64,000 nt of DNA, from contig NZ_JAAVUT010000002.1 in NCBI RefSeq assembly GCF_018449575.1, forward strand, positions 372,001 through 436,000. The letters run 5' to 3'. The notes under the pieces were generated by a model that saw only the letters and a program-made list of their open reading frames with translations, searched no databases and was not told where the DNA came from. Both the position numbers and the translations under genes were made by a program. Positions 49,274-59,200 of this stretch are shown here, one piece after another. The stretch's first letter is position 1; the number at the start of each line of letters is the position of its first letter. The DNA comes from Sodalis sp. dw_96 (lineage in GTDB: Bacteria > Pseudomonadota > Gammaproteobacteria > Enterobacterales > Enterobacteriaceae).

Positions 49274-50338
49274 TCAAACACCGGAATCGGTCAGTGTAGC
49301 CCTCACATGAGGAAGGCTCTGCGGATAATTTTGCTGAATAAACTCAATCATTTTTTCCCGCACGTGGCAGCGTAAATCCCAGGCAATGGGGGAATTCTGT
49401 GCAGTCATCAATAATCTGATAGTCATGGTTTTATCATTAGCATCGGTAACCTGGAGCACCTGAGTCTGTTGATCCCAGAGTTTTGTTTCACTGAGTACTT
49501 TTTCAAAATGCTTACGAAGAGGATCTAATGGCATGGAATAATCAAGGTAAAGAAAAACAGAGCCTAATATTTGTGCGTTATTACGCGTCCAGTTCTGGAA
49601 GGCATTTTCTGTAAAGTATGTAATGGGCAGGACCAGTCGACGCAGGTCCCAGATACGCACAACAACATAAGTCAGGTTTATCTCCTCAATCCAGCCCCAT
49701 TCATTTTCAACGACCACAGCATCATCAATTTTTATAGGCTGCGTAAAGGCTATCTGAATTCCGGCAAACAGGTTGACAAGCGACTTCTGAAGGGCAAACC
49801 CGATTATTATTCCGGCAACCCCAGCACCGGCCAGGATTGTAGTGCCGAATTTTCGAACGCCAGGGAAACTGAGTAGAATCAGAGAAAGACAGAATGACAC
49901 GAGTAGTACGATAGCGACCTTTTTTACATACATTATCTGAGTGCGAATTTTACGGGCACGAAGATTATTTGAAAGATTAATGTCATAGCGTATAAAAAGC
50001 ATATCCTGCGCAACATGAGTCAATCGAATCAAAACGGAGCAAAATGATAATATAATAAATATATTAACGGTTGTTGTAATAAGAGCGACTGAGTCCGGGT
50101 GAATGTTAATATAATTAACCCCTACATTTATTAACAGTAAGGGAATGAAAAGAAACATTGATCCACGAAGATGTTTTTCTAATGATTTGAATAGCTTTCT
50201 GTCACGACTCTGCCAGTAGCGGATGAACCTGAGAAGTATAAATCGGGCCAGGAAACCCAATGCAAATGAGAGCGTGACAAGCAATACAGCAGGCACCCAT
50301 GATGGAGCACCAGATAACTCACCGAATATCATTGGCAT
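49274..50338 (-). CDS. MscS-family mechanosensitive channel
   Basis: The 354-residue membrane protein has helices at about 17-35, 55-75, 85-105 and 135-155. These are followed by the MscS pore helix TM3 (TTILAGAGVAGIIIGFALQKSLVNLFAGIQIAFTQP pattern; glycine/alanine-packed, about 165-195). The beta-domain (IKIDDAVVVENEWGWIEEINLTYVVVRIWD) matches MscS. The C-terminal domain, with PLDPLRKHFEKVL, is longer than in MscS itself. It probably releases osmolytes or ions on hypo-osmotic shock. It is not part of the conserved smpB-ssrA neighbourhood, and no partner gene is evident. Confidence 0.85.
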   Translation of the reverse strand: MPMIFGELSGAPSWVPAVLLVTLSFALGFLARFILLRFIRYWQSRDRKLFKSLEKHLRGSMFLFIPLLLINVGVNYINIHPDSVALITTTVNIFIILSFCSVLIRLTHVAQDMLFIRYDINLSNNLRARKIRTQIMYVKKVAIVLLVSFCLSLILLSFPGVRKFGTTILAGAGVAGIIIGFALQKSLVNLFAGIQIAFTQPIKIDDAVVVENEWGWIEEINLTYVVVRIWDLRRLVLPITYFTENAFQNWTRNNAQILGSVFLYLDYSMPLDPLRKHFEKVLSETKLWDQQTQVLQVTDANDKTMTIRLLMTAQNSPIAWDLRCHVREKMIEFIQQNYPQSLPHVRATLTDSGV

Positions 50339-50765
50339 TTTTTTCCCTTATATTCAACCAACAACCTTTAGTTGTCAGAACAGTAATAAAAATTCAGTAA
50401 CCGTTGTCTTCTCGGTTATCTGCAGATTAATGGTTAACGCACATGAGTTTATGAAAAATTTATTTACCTGACTTTCTTAACACAAAAAAACCTCGAAAAG
50501 AAACCGATATTTATGGCTGACACAAACGCAACTCACTGTAATTTATGATGAAGTTTAATTTACTCAGCCAGCCAGCAGGATGTCCGAGCTTAAACCGCAC
50601 CGGTGTCATCTGCCCATACCGGGCGTTGCTCCTGGGGAAAACGCCGGTCACTTCCGTGCGCGGTAGGCCAAAAATGTCAGAAGTCAGTGGCAGCAACCGT
50701 GGGCAATACTGTGTATATAGACACATTGCGCCAGTCGCTTCAAGACAGGAATGCACAGCTTTTAG
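50339..50765. other. Gap without a supported gene
   Basis: Short frames occur on both strands in these 430 bases but none has a recognisable motif or ribosome site. It contains the presumed promoter of the mscS-type gene. I see no RNA or repeat. Confidence 0.5.
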
Positions 50766-50999
50766 TATGAACTATACCTGCGTGGTAAACCGAAAATTGT
50801 TGCGTCGCCCAATGGCGCCCTGAAAGAGTCGCACGGCCAACCTGTGGCGGTGTTAACCAACGGCCATATCTCCGGTTACTACATTTCCCCTGAGACATGG
50901 GAAGCGATGGCCGACTACTTGGAAGATATCGAGCTCGGCAAAATCGCCCGTTCACGGATGAGAGGTAAACGCGTAAAGGTCGATCTGGATGAGCTATGA
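50766..50999 (+). pseudogene. Phd/RelB-type antitoxin lacking its start
   Basis: The frame is open from a TAG at 50763 to TGA at 50999 and encodes ALKESHGQPVAVLTNGHISG followed by PETWEAMADYLEDIELGKIA and a C-terminal KRVKVDLDEL. This is the pattern of Phd/YefM/StbD-type antitoxins. No ATG, GTG or TTG suits a start at the N-terminal side, so the 5' end appears lost. Its end overlaps the following toxin start by 11 bases, the usual antitoxin-toxin arrangement. Confidence 0.7.
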
Positions 51000-51273
51000 G
51001 TTAGAATTTGAAGAACACGCCCTTAAGGAATTCAAAAAGCTTGGAGCGCCGTTACGAGAACAGTTTAAATAGAAATTAAAAGAAATTTTGGTTGAGCCCC
51101 ATATTCCAGCCAATCGGCTCACTGGCATGCTTGATTGCTATAAAATCAAGCTCAGGTCTGCCGGGTATCGGTTGGTGTACCAAGTAAACGATGACGAGGT
51201 GGTCGTGCTGGTTCTGGCCGTGGGCAGACGTGAACGTTCAGAGGTCTATAAAGCGATTAAGGCCAGGCTATAG
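50989..51273 (+). pseudogene. RelE/StbE-type toxin interrupted by one TAG
   Basis: ATG 50989 begins MSYELEFEEHALKEFKKLGA, then REQFK and TAG at 51070-51072. The same frame continues KEILVEPHIPA and on through CYKIKLRSAGYRLVYQV to a normal end at 51273. Apart from the nonsense codon the RelE-family toxin (mRNA interferase) looks complete, including the catalytic-region basic residues. A single base change in the stop codon would restore it. Partner antitoxin upstream is also damaged. Confidence 0.82.
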
Positions 51274-51532
51274 CAAGGTGGCGCGGGCAAAAACGCCGAG
51301 CAAAAAATTACCTTGTTCATCTCATCACTTTTGCACCGATGGCGGCATGACCTGTTCCCCCAAAGATTTCATATCCATTTCCTTAGCTGATTTTTGGAAG
51401 GATGTTGTCGATATCACGCATTCGTGATCCAATTGCAGTCAGTAAAAGTCAACCAATACGTTGACTTTTCCTATAAAAAACATATCATTTTGAAAGGGAG
51501 CAGTTGAGCATTGTGTAAATTGTTAGGCAGGG

Positions 51533-51943
51533 ATGATGACAGTATCAAAACAAAAATGCCCGAACCCAAGTAAGGCCGGGAAAGCGTACCCTGTAAGGTT
51601 GATTGACGATGCACGAAAAGAACTTTTCGCTCTAAATGCTGTAAACCGGGCCGCATTCGTCTCAACGCTGGATGACTTCGAACAGTATAGTCCCTCACAT
51701 CCGATGGTAGATACTGAAAAGATTGAGGGTGACCTTTTTGAGCTCAAAACAGAGTCGTCCAGCCACTGGCTGCGAGGGTTCTATTTTCATTTCAAGGATG
51801 GGCTGTATGTTGTAACCCATCTTTTCGCCAAGAAAACCAACAAAACGCCAAAAGCCAATAGAGAACTGGGGACGGTCAGATACAAAGCATTTAGGGAAGC
51901 GATGAAGGAACAAGCGCCTCAAATGGAACAACAAAATCGGTAA
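51533..51943 (+). CDS. HigB/Gp49-type toxin
   Basis: The 136-residue protein contains VRLIDDARKELFALNAVNRA, SSSHWLRGFYFHFKDGLYVVTHLFAKKTNKTPK and a Gln-rich end. This is the pattern of RelE-superfamily HigB/Gp49-like toxins that cleave mRNA at the ribosome. It is uninterrupted and followed 24 bases later by an XRE antitoxin, a toxin-first HigBA layout. Start is one of two adjacent ATGs (51533 or 51536). This is the only toxin-antitoxin pair of the region in which both genes look intact. Confidence 0.82.
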   Translation: MMTVSKQKCPNPSKAGKAYPVRLIDDARKELFALNAVNRAAFVSTLDDFEQYSPSHPMVDTEKIEGDLFELKTESSSHWLRGFYFHFKDGLYVVTHLFAKKTNKTPKANRELGTVRYKAFREAMKEQAPQMEQQNR

Positions 51944-51967
51944 ACTCACCCTGACAGAGAATATTTT

Positions 51968-52276
51968 ATGAGCAACAACATAAACATGACCCTGCATAGC
52001 TGGGACGATGTCCGCGCCGAATTGCTGCGTGATGAAGCGACGTCAGAGGCTCTGGAAGTAGTGTTGATGAGAAAGCAGCTTGTTGCCGCGATGGCCCAGA
52101 AACGTAAGCAAAATAAGATGACTCAGGCGATGATTGCAAATCGACTCGGCGTGAGTAAGCAGGCTATCAGTAAATTTGAAAGCGGTAATAGTTCACCCAC
52201 ACTCGACGTTGTATTCAGATATGCGGAAATTCTGGGTGTTGATCTTTTCAGTCAGCTCAAGCATGTCTTTGCCTAG
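51968..52276 (+). CDS. XRE-family antitoxin (HigA-type)
   Basis: The 102-residue protein has a helix-turn-helix at about residues 55-75 (MTQAMIANRLGVSKQAISKFE, with SGNSSPTLDVVFRYAEILG after it). It lies 24 bases after the HigB-like toxin and most likely neutralises it and represses the shared promoter. The N-terminal region (LHSWDDVRAELLRDEATSEA) is typical of antitoxins paired with such toxins. Confidence 0.85.
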   Translation: MSNNINMTLHSWDDVRAELLRDEATSEALEVVLMRKQLVAAMAQKRKQNKMTQAMIANRLGVSKQAISKFESGNSSPTLDVVFRYAEILGVDLFSQLKHVFA

Positions 52277-52360
52277 CCTGGCAAATAGCTGACATCACCC
52301 TTTCGTCATTTTTCTTACACAGATGCGTTTTACAGTAGCGCTATCGATGATGAGAGAAAA

Positions 52361-52984
52361 ATGATGAAACTGGTTAAATTAGCAGAAACCTGGATCGACC
52401 CAAGCGTGCGCATGCGCGAATGTAAAATTGGCCAACAGTGCGAGGTACTCGCTAACAGTGCGCTGGAACACAGTTCGCTGGGTGATTTCTCCTACATTGG
52501 CGAATACTGTACTGTTGCCGACGCGCAGATAGGTAAATTTGTCGCTATTGCCAATAATGTACGCATTGGCGCATCCAATCATCCGATGGCATGCCCGTCA
52601 CAGCATCGCATCACTTATTGTCCGGAATACTATTCGGCCAATGCCGCGCGCGATCGCGACTTTTTTTCTCGCCGTCGCGGAGATAGCGTGATCGTCGGCA
52701 ACGATGTCTGGATGGGTCATGGCGCGATTGTGCTGCCTGGCGTCACCATCGGCGATGGCGCGGTAGTGGCTGCCGGAGCGGTGGTCAGCAAAAATGTTGA
52801 GCCTTATATGATTGTAGGCGGCGTACCGGCAAAAACCATTCGTATGCGGTTCTCACCAGAGTTGGGGCGCCGGTTACAGCTGATCGCCTGGTGGGACTGG
52901 TCATTGGATACGATTATTGAACGCCTGGCCGATTTCCAGGATGAAAACGTTGAGGCATTTTGCGAGAAGTGGGGAAATCAGTGA
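52361..52984 (+). CDS. Hexapeptide-repeat acetyltransferase (phosphonate-associated type)
   Basis: The 207-residue protein is a left-handed beta-helix transferase: repeated hexapeptide turns occur at about residues 20-65 and 110-150 (SVIVGNDVWMGHGAIVLPGVTIGDGAVVAAGAVVSK pattern). NHPMACPSQHRITYC and DFFSRRRGDS match the phosphonate-metabolism hexapeptide subfamily (TIGR03308-like, from memory). No phn gene is next to it, so the substrate is unknown. A chloramphenicol/streptogramin-type acetyltransferase is a less likely alternative. Ribosome site GAGAGAAAA precedes ATG 52361. Confidence 0.78.
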   Translation: MMKLVKLAETWIDPSVRMRECKIGQQCEVLANSALEHSSLGDFSYIGEYCTVADAQIGKFVAIANNVRIGASNHPMACPSQHRITYCPEYYSANAARDRDFFSRRRGDSVIVGNDVWMGHGAIVLPGVTIGDGAVVAAGAVVSKNVEPYMIVGGVPAKTIRMRFSPELGRRLQLIAWWDWSLDTIIERLADFQDENVEAFCEKWGNQ

Positions 52985-53178
52985 ATCGCCAGGGCGGTCC
53001 ATTGCATAAGCGCTATTAACCCGAAGTGAGAACGACGCCGTTTAAACTAACGCAAGCATTCGAGCATTATATAAAAAAACGGGTAGAGACCGGACGGGGG
53101 ATTCGCCTTGGTTGATAACCTTTTATCCAAATGTAAAAAAGCTGCCCTCAGCCAGGCGCTAGTCGTCGCCAGCCGCCA

Positions 53179-54117
53179 TCACTCATCGGCTGTGCCGGGC
53201 AGCTGTTCGGCCTGATACCGCTGGCGATGTTCTCTCGGCGAGCACCCCAGGACCCGTCTGAATGCCTTGCCAAAAGCGCTTTCCGTTCCGTAGCCGATTG
53301 ACCAGGCGATCTTGGAAACGGGGTCATCCGACATCTGCAGGCGATCGCTGGCAAGCAACATTCGCCAGTGCGTAAGATATTCCATTGAAGTCATTCCGAC
53401 CCGTTCCTTGAACCGTTGGGCAAAGACGGTGCGTGACATGCCAACGTGATGAGCGAGTTCCTGTATTTTCCAGGGATGCCCCGGATCGTTGTGCATGCAC
53501 GCTATCGCGGCCCTCATCTGCGGATCGGCGAGGGCAAAAAGCCAACCTACGCCCCTGGTCACCTCGCTTTGCAGGTACAGCCTAAGGGCCTGCACCAGCA
53601 AAATGTAAGCAAGCTGTTGCGCCACCAGCGATCCCCCCAACTGAGGATCGCGTAATTCATCCCTTAAGGATTCCAGCGACCATCGCATCACTTCTTTGCT
53701 CGACTCGCTGCGAATATGGACGATGGGAGGCAACGCGTTCAGCAGGATGTCGGAATGCCCGCCGGTCATGAGAAAGTGCCCGCCAAGAATGGAGCATCCC
53801 CCCACGGCGTCGGAAAAGAGCGGGACGTCCGGCCTGCGCGCGGCCATTTGCACGGTAAAGTTCACAGGGGGAGAAGACAGGTCCGTCGCCAGGCAAAACG
53901 GCCGGCCACGCGGAAGCAGGATAGAATCACCCTCCCCCATGAGTACCGGTTCGGTAACCCCTTCCATCGCCAGGAAACATGAACCCGCTACTACTGAGTA
54001 GCACTTCAAGCCCCGATGCATCGGGAATTGAATACAGGATTTTTCGTTCACCACAAAGCCCCCCGACACATAGGTCTTGAGCTTGAGCAGCGATAACACT
54101 TCTGAGAGTGGGTCCAT
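53179..54117 (-). CDS. AraC-family transcriptional regulator with cupin sensor domain
   Basis: The 312-residue protein has an N-terminal cupin-like ligand domain (MHRGLKCYSVVAGSCFLAME and GEGDSILLPRGRPFCLATDL). Two C-terminal helix-turn-helices follow (WKIQELAHHVGMSRTVFAQR and DPVSKIAWSIGYGTESAFGKAFRR, then LGCSPREHRQRY). It is divergent from the NAD-dependent epimerase-like gene at 54263. The pair with a cupin AraC regulator and an SDR gene is a common arrangement, so it probably controls that gene. I start at ATG 54117; the frame opens six codons earlier. Confidence 0.85.
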   Translation of the reverse strand: MDPLSEVLSLLKLKTYVSGGFVVNEKSCIQFPMHRGLKCYSVVAGSCFLAMEGVTEPVLMGEGDSILLPRGRPFCLATDLSSPPVNFTVQMAARRPDVPLFSDAVGGCSILGGHFLMTGGHSDILLNALPPIVHIRSESSKEVMRWSLESLRDELRDPQLGGSLVAQQLAYILLVQALRLYLQSEVTRGVGWLFALADPQMRAAIACMHNDPGHPWKIQELAHHVGMSRTVFAQRFKERVGMTSMEYLTHWRMLLASDRLQMSDDPVSKIAWSIGYGTESAFGKAFRRVLGCSPREHRQRYQAEQLPGTADE

Positions 54118-54262
54118 TGAAATCCGTACGATCAAACCAGTAATACGAACTTAAAGAATACATCGTACGACTCCCTTTTGCTATCGTGAAAGCTATTGAT
54201 AATGATGAAGCGCAAGCGTCCTTGGTTCAGATAATTCATCCACTCACATCAAAGGAACAGCT

Positions 54263-55171
54263 ATGAAAATTTTCCTAACCGGCGCAACCGGGTTTATCGG
54301 CACCGCCCTGGTGCCCGAACTCATCAACGCGGGTCATCAGGTGCTGGGGCTGGCGCGATCGGATGCGGGGGCGAAACGGCTCGTCGCCGCCGGGGCGGAG
54401 GTGCATCGCGGCAGCCTGGAGGATCTAAACAGCCTGCGTCTCGGTGCAGCCGGCTCAGATGGGGTGATCCATTGCGCTTATGACCATGACTTCTCGAAGT
54501 TCGAGGAGAGCGGCAAAAAGGAAAGCCGGGCCATTGAGGCCCTGGGTACCGCGCTCATCGGCACGGCTCGCCCGTTGGTCATCACCTCGGTGACCGCTAT
54601 GGGTGCGGCGGCGCCAGGTCAGATTGCCACGGAGGATTTTTATATTCCCAACCATCCGATCCCCCGTACCCCTACGGAAAATGCGGGAGCGGCTGTTGCC
54701 GACCGGGGCGTGAATGTGTCGGTGGTCCGCCTGCCGCAGATTCATAATAAGGTCAAGCAGGGCCTCATCACTCAGCTTATTGGCCTGGCTCGCGATAAAG
54801 GAGTTTCGGCTTATATCGGTGAGGGCGTCAATCGCTGGCCGGCGGCGCACCTTCTGGATGTTGCGCGTCTCTACAGGCTGGCGTTCGAAAAACATGAGCC
54901 GGGCAGCCGATATAACGCGGTTGCTGAGGAAGGCATACCCCTGCGCCAGATAGCGGAAGCGATTGGCAAAATCTTGCAGATCCCCGTGGTCAGCCTCTCT
55001 GTGGAAGAAGCCAAATCCCATTTCGGCTGGCTCGCCATGTTCGCCGGCATGGACATGCCTGCGTCAAGCCTGCTGACCCGGCAGCGCCTGGGGTGGCACC
55101 CCACCGGTCCGGGACTTCTCAGCGATCTTGAGCAGGATGCGCGTATGGATACGCAAGGTGGAAATTTTTAG
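54263..55171 (+). CDS. NAD(P)-dependent epimerase/SDR-type oxidoreductase
   Basis: The 302-residue atypical SDR starts with the Rossmann motif MKIFLTGATGFIGTALVPEL and includes LGLARSDAGAKRLVAAGAEV, typical of extended SDRs acting on small carbonyl or sugar-like substrates. The substrate is unknown. It is preceded by AAAGGAAC and is divergent from the AraC-type regulator across a 145-base gap. Confidence 0.85.
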   Translation: MKIFLTGATGFIGTALVPELINAGHQVLGLARSDAGAKRLVAAGAEVHRGSLEDLNSLRLGAAGSDGVIHCAYDHDFSKFEESGKKESRAIEALGTALIGTARPLVITSVTAMGAAAPGQIATEDFYIPNHPIPRTPTENAGAAVADRGVNVSVVRLPQIHNKVKQGLITQLIGLARDKGVSAYIGEGVNRWPAAHLLDVARLYRLAFEKHEPGSRYNAVAEEGIPLRQIAEAIGKILQIPVVSLSVEEAKSHFGWLAMFAGMDMPASSLLTRQRLGWHPTGPGLLSDLEQDARMDTQGGNF

Positions 55172-55239
55172 TCATGGGTACTGTAGCCATTTATCTTTAG
55201 ATATACTTGCCGGAAATAATTAATCAATTGGCATAGTTT

Positions 55240-55722
55240 ATGGCTTTTATATTAGGTTTGCCGACTCCGTCGGATTATACGGCTCTTTCCACCTGGGTGG
55301 AGGATGCAACAACCTGTATGCGCTGGGCAGGGCCTAATCTACCGTTTCCGCTGGATGTGGAACATTTGCCACAGTTACTGAATGGACCCGAAGCGACCAG
55401 AACCAGCTATATACTGTACAATTCTGAGCGTCTAGGCGATCCCCTCGGATTTGGCCAGTTGGTACAAAAGGAATCCGGCATTAGCCATTTGGCCCGTATT
55501 ATCATATCCCCGAAATACCGGGGTAATGGCCTTGGCCGGGTTCTTTGCCAACAGCTTATCGCCAAAGCAACCGCTGTCAGCAGAGTGCAGCAACTGACTC
55601 TCTATGTGTATCGGGATAATCAAAACGCCATGGGGTTATATCTGTCCCTTGGCTTTGCCGAGGCGGATAAACAACCTCGTTCAGACATGGTCCTCATGCA
55701 AAAAATACTGGAGTGTATGTGA
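55240..55722 (+). CDS. GNAT-family N-acetyltransferase
   Basis: The 160-residue protein has the acetyl-CoA-binding motif A (LARIIISPKYRGNGLGRVLCQQLI, with the RGNGLG pyrophosphate loop) and motif B (NAMGLYLSLGF), typical of GNAT enzymes. The substrate cannot be read from the sequence. It lies 68 bases after the SDR gene on the same strand. Confidence 0.85.
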   Translation: MAFILGLPTPSDYTALSTWVEDATTCMRWAGPNLPFPLDVEHLPQLLNGPEATRTSYILYNSERLGDPLGFGQLVQKESGISHLARIIISPKYRGNGLGRVLCQQLIAKATAVSRVQQLTLYVYRDNQNAMGLYLSLGFAEADKQPRSDMVLMQKILECM

Positions 55723-56255
55723 AGGGCAAGGTGTAGAACAGGGGGTGGAATGAGCCTGTGACACACTGGGAGATCGGGTATACCCCAATTTTCTCGATCT
55801 GCCGCCGTGCCTGACGCCTTTGGTGAAGAATGTTATGGGTGCCGTCTGCCATGACCCTACAGGGTTGTCCAAAATCCGCCGATAAACGGTTTCATCTGTT
55901 GACAGTAACCTCAAGAAACAAATTTGCGGTCTTTTGCATAAAGTTTTCCAGACCCCGTCTTATCTCGCCAGACCAAGTTCGGGCCGTCGATCCTTACACC
56001 AACAAGCTATTGTTCTAATTCAACTTACCCCCCTTCCGCGATGCATTATTCTGCTCCCTCGACGTCGTATATTGTCGGCTAAACCGGCTTATACCCCCCC
56101 TGCCGCCACATTTGATTCTGCTCTACTATTTCAAGTGACCTGCCGCAAGCGCCTCGAAGCGGCAGGGTTCGTCTCGGTACCGAATGCCAAAGGTTTGCCG
56201 AAAAGTTAACCGCCCCCAGGGGCCTTTATAAAACCGTCTCTGAGGGCCGTTATCG
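55723..56255. other. Gap upstream of the efflux operon, no gene seen
   Basis: No convincing gene in 533 bases. A perfect 8-bp inverted repeat CCTGCCGC / GCGGCAGG (56139-56166, 12-base loop) lies about 90 bases before the efflux permease. The promoter of the operon should be here. No regulator gene is adjacent. Confidence 0.5.
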
Positions 56256-59200
56256 ATGTGGATCGTTAACATAGCGCTAAAGCGGCCATATACGTTTATC
56301 GTGATGGCAATCCTGATTTTATTGCTGACACCTTTTGTGCTGTTCACCACGCCGGTGGATGTGCTGCCCGAAGTCAATATACCCGTCATCAGCATTATCT
56401 GGAGCTACACCGGACTGTCGGCGCAGGATATGGCCAATCGCATCACCTCGGTAAATGAGCGGGGCCTGACCACCACGGTGAATAATGTTGAGCACGTGGA
56501 GTCGCAGTCTGTCGCCGGCATCGCCATTATCAAAGTATTCCTGCAACCTTCGGCCAATATACAAGAGGCCATCGCGGAAACGGTGGCGGTGGAACAGGCC
56601 CAGCTCCGGCAAATGCCGCCAGGCTCGACGCCGCCGCTTATCATCAGTTATTCCGCATCCAGCATTCCGGTGATTCAGCTGGGAATATCAAGCACCGCGG
56701 AGTCTGAGCAGCAGCTTAACGATGCGGCGCTCAATTTTCTGCGTCCGCAGCTGATTACCATTCCCGGCGCCTCCGTTCCTTATCCCTACGGCGGGAAGCA
56801 GCGCGTCATTTCCCTTGATCTGGACACGCGCGCCCTGCTTGAGAAGGGCTTGACGCCCACTGATGTCGTCAGCGCGGTCAACGCGCAAAACCTGATACTG
56901 CCCACCGGCACGGCCAAGATGGGGACAAAGGAATACACTGTCAACATGAATGGACAGCCCACCACGGTGGACGGTCTTAACAATATTCCTATCCGGACGC
57001 TTGGCGGCGCGACCATTTATCTCAGGGAAGTCGCCCATGTCCGGGACGGCTTTACGCCACAAACCAATATCGTCAGGCAAGACGGCCACCGCGGGATACT
57101 GGTGTCTGTGCTCAAAACCGGCAATACCTCCACGCTTTCAGTGGTCAACGCCTTGTATGGCATCTTGCCGGTGGCGAAGACCGTATTGCCGGCCGATCTC
57201 AAGATCACGCCGCTGTTCGATCAGTCGCTGTTCGTCAAAGCCTCCATCGGTGGCGTTGCCAGAGAGGCATTGATCGCCGCCGGCCTGACCGCATTAATGA
57301 TCCTGCTGTTCCTTGGAAACTGGCGAAATACGCTGATCATTGCCGTATCCATACCCCTTTCCATTCTGACGTCGCTGATCGCGCTGCATGCCCTGGGGGA
57401 GACCATCAATATCATGACCCTCGGCGGTCTTGCCCTGGCGGTGGGGATTTTGGTGGACGATGCGACGGTGACCATCGAAAACATTGAGCGGCACCTGCAT
57501 CTGGGCACGGAACTCCACGACGCCATACTGGACGGGGCCGGGGAGATTGCTATCCCCGCCCTGGTTTCCACGCTCTGTATCTGCATCGTGTTCGTCCCGA
57601 TGTTCTTCTTGTCAGGGGTCGCCCGTTTTCTGTTTGTCCCTTTGGCGGAAGCCGTGGTCTTCGCCATGCTCGCTTCTTATGTGCTTTCCCGTACGTTGGT
57701 GCCCACCTTGGCGATGATGCTGCTGAAAAATGCGCACCGCGGCGAGGAGGAAAAAAAGCACGGCATTTTCCAACGGCTGTATAAACGATTTAATACCGGG
57801 TTCGAGCGCGTTCGCGCCGCCTATATCATGATCTTGAGTACGGTACTGGTTCGGCGACGTCTGTTTGGCAGTCTGTTCCTCGGTTTTTGTCTCTTATCCA
57901 CCGGATTGACGTTCGCTCTCGGCGAAGATTTTTTCCCAACGGTGGATTCGGGGGATATTCGTCTGCATTTTCGCGCCCCCACCGGCACCCGAATTGAAGA
58001 AACCGCCAGGCTCGCGGATGACGTGGAAAAGGTCGTGCGCCAAATCATCCCCAAAAAAGAGCTGAATACCATTGTCGATAACCTCGGATTGCCCTATAGC
58101 GGCATTAACCTTTCTTACAGCAATGCGGGCACCATCGGCACCCTTGACGGGGAAGTTCAAATAGCCCTGAATGCCGACCATCACCCCACCGGCGTCTACA
58201 TTGACCAATTGCGTCACCAGTTGCCCAAGCGCTTTCCCGGCGTGGAATTCTTCTTTCAGCCAGCGGATATCGTTACGCAGATATTGAATTTCGGCTCACC
58301 GGCGGCCATTGACATTCAGATATCCGGCACCAACCAATCAAAGAATTTTGACGCGGCGAGCAAGCTCTACAAGCAGATCCGTTTGATTCCCGGGACGGTG
58401 GACAGTCATATTCAGCAGCGGCCGGATGAACCGGTCATTAATCTGGAGATGGATCGTACCCGGCTGCAGCAGATCAACCTCACGCCGCAGAACGTGACGC
58501 AAAACGCGCTGCTGTCGCTGTCGGGCAGTTCGCAAACCTCCCCCGGATTTTGGTTCAATGACCAAAACGGCGTCGAATATCAGGTATCCGCCCAAACGCC
58601 TCAGTACGAAATATCCTCCCTGGATCAATTGATGCGCATCCCGGTATCGGCATCGGTTTCCGGGCCGTCGCAACTGCTGGCAAACCTGGTTCAGGCCTCC
58701 CCACAGCGTCAATTCGCCGAGGTATCGCACTATAACGTCCGCCCGGTCATCGATCTCTATGTGAGCGTGGAGCACACCGACCTGGGCACGGTGGCGAGTA
58801 AGGTCAATCAGTTGGTGGACAAGGCTCGTCCGTCTTTACCGCGTGGAAGCCAGATTTTCGTGCGGGGCCAGGTGGCCACCATGCACAGTTCCTATATCGG
58901 CCTCGGCATCGGCGTCGCGATGGCCATCGTTCTGGTGTATCTGTTGATTGTGGTGAACTTTCAATCCTGGGTCGACCCGCTCATCATCATCAGCGCATTG
59001 CCGGCGGCGCTGGCGGGGATCGCCTGGATGCTGTTTCTCACGCGCACGCATCTTAGCGTGCCGGCATTGACCGGGGCCATCATGACGATGGGCGTGGCGA
59101 CAGCGAACAGTATTTTGCTGGTTGCGTTCGCCCGCGAACGTTTGGCGAGCGGGCTGAAGCCGCTTGCCGCGGCATTGGAAGCCGGCGCGACCCGTATTCG

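Noticed and set aside
47897-52984. Second copy of the tmRNA 3' end as attR
   Set aside because: I scanned for repeats of the sequence around the CCAGCTCCACCA end and found none in the window, so no att pair is claimed.
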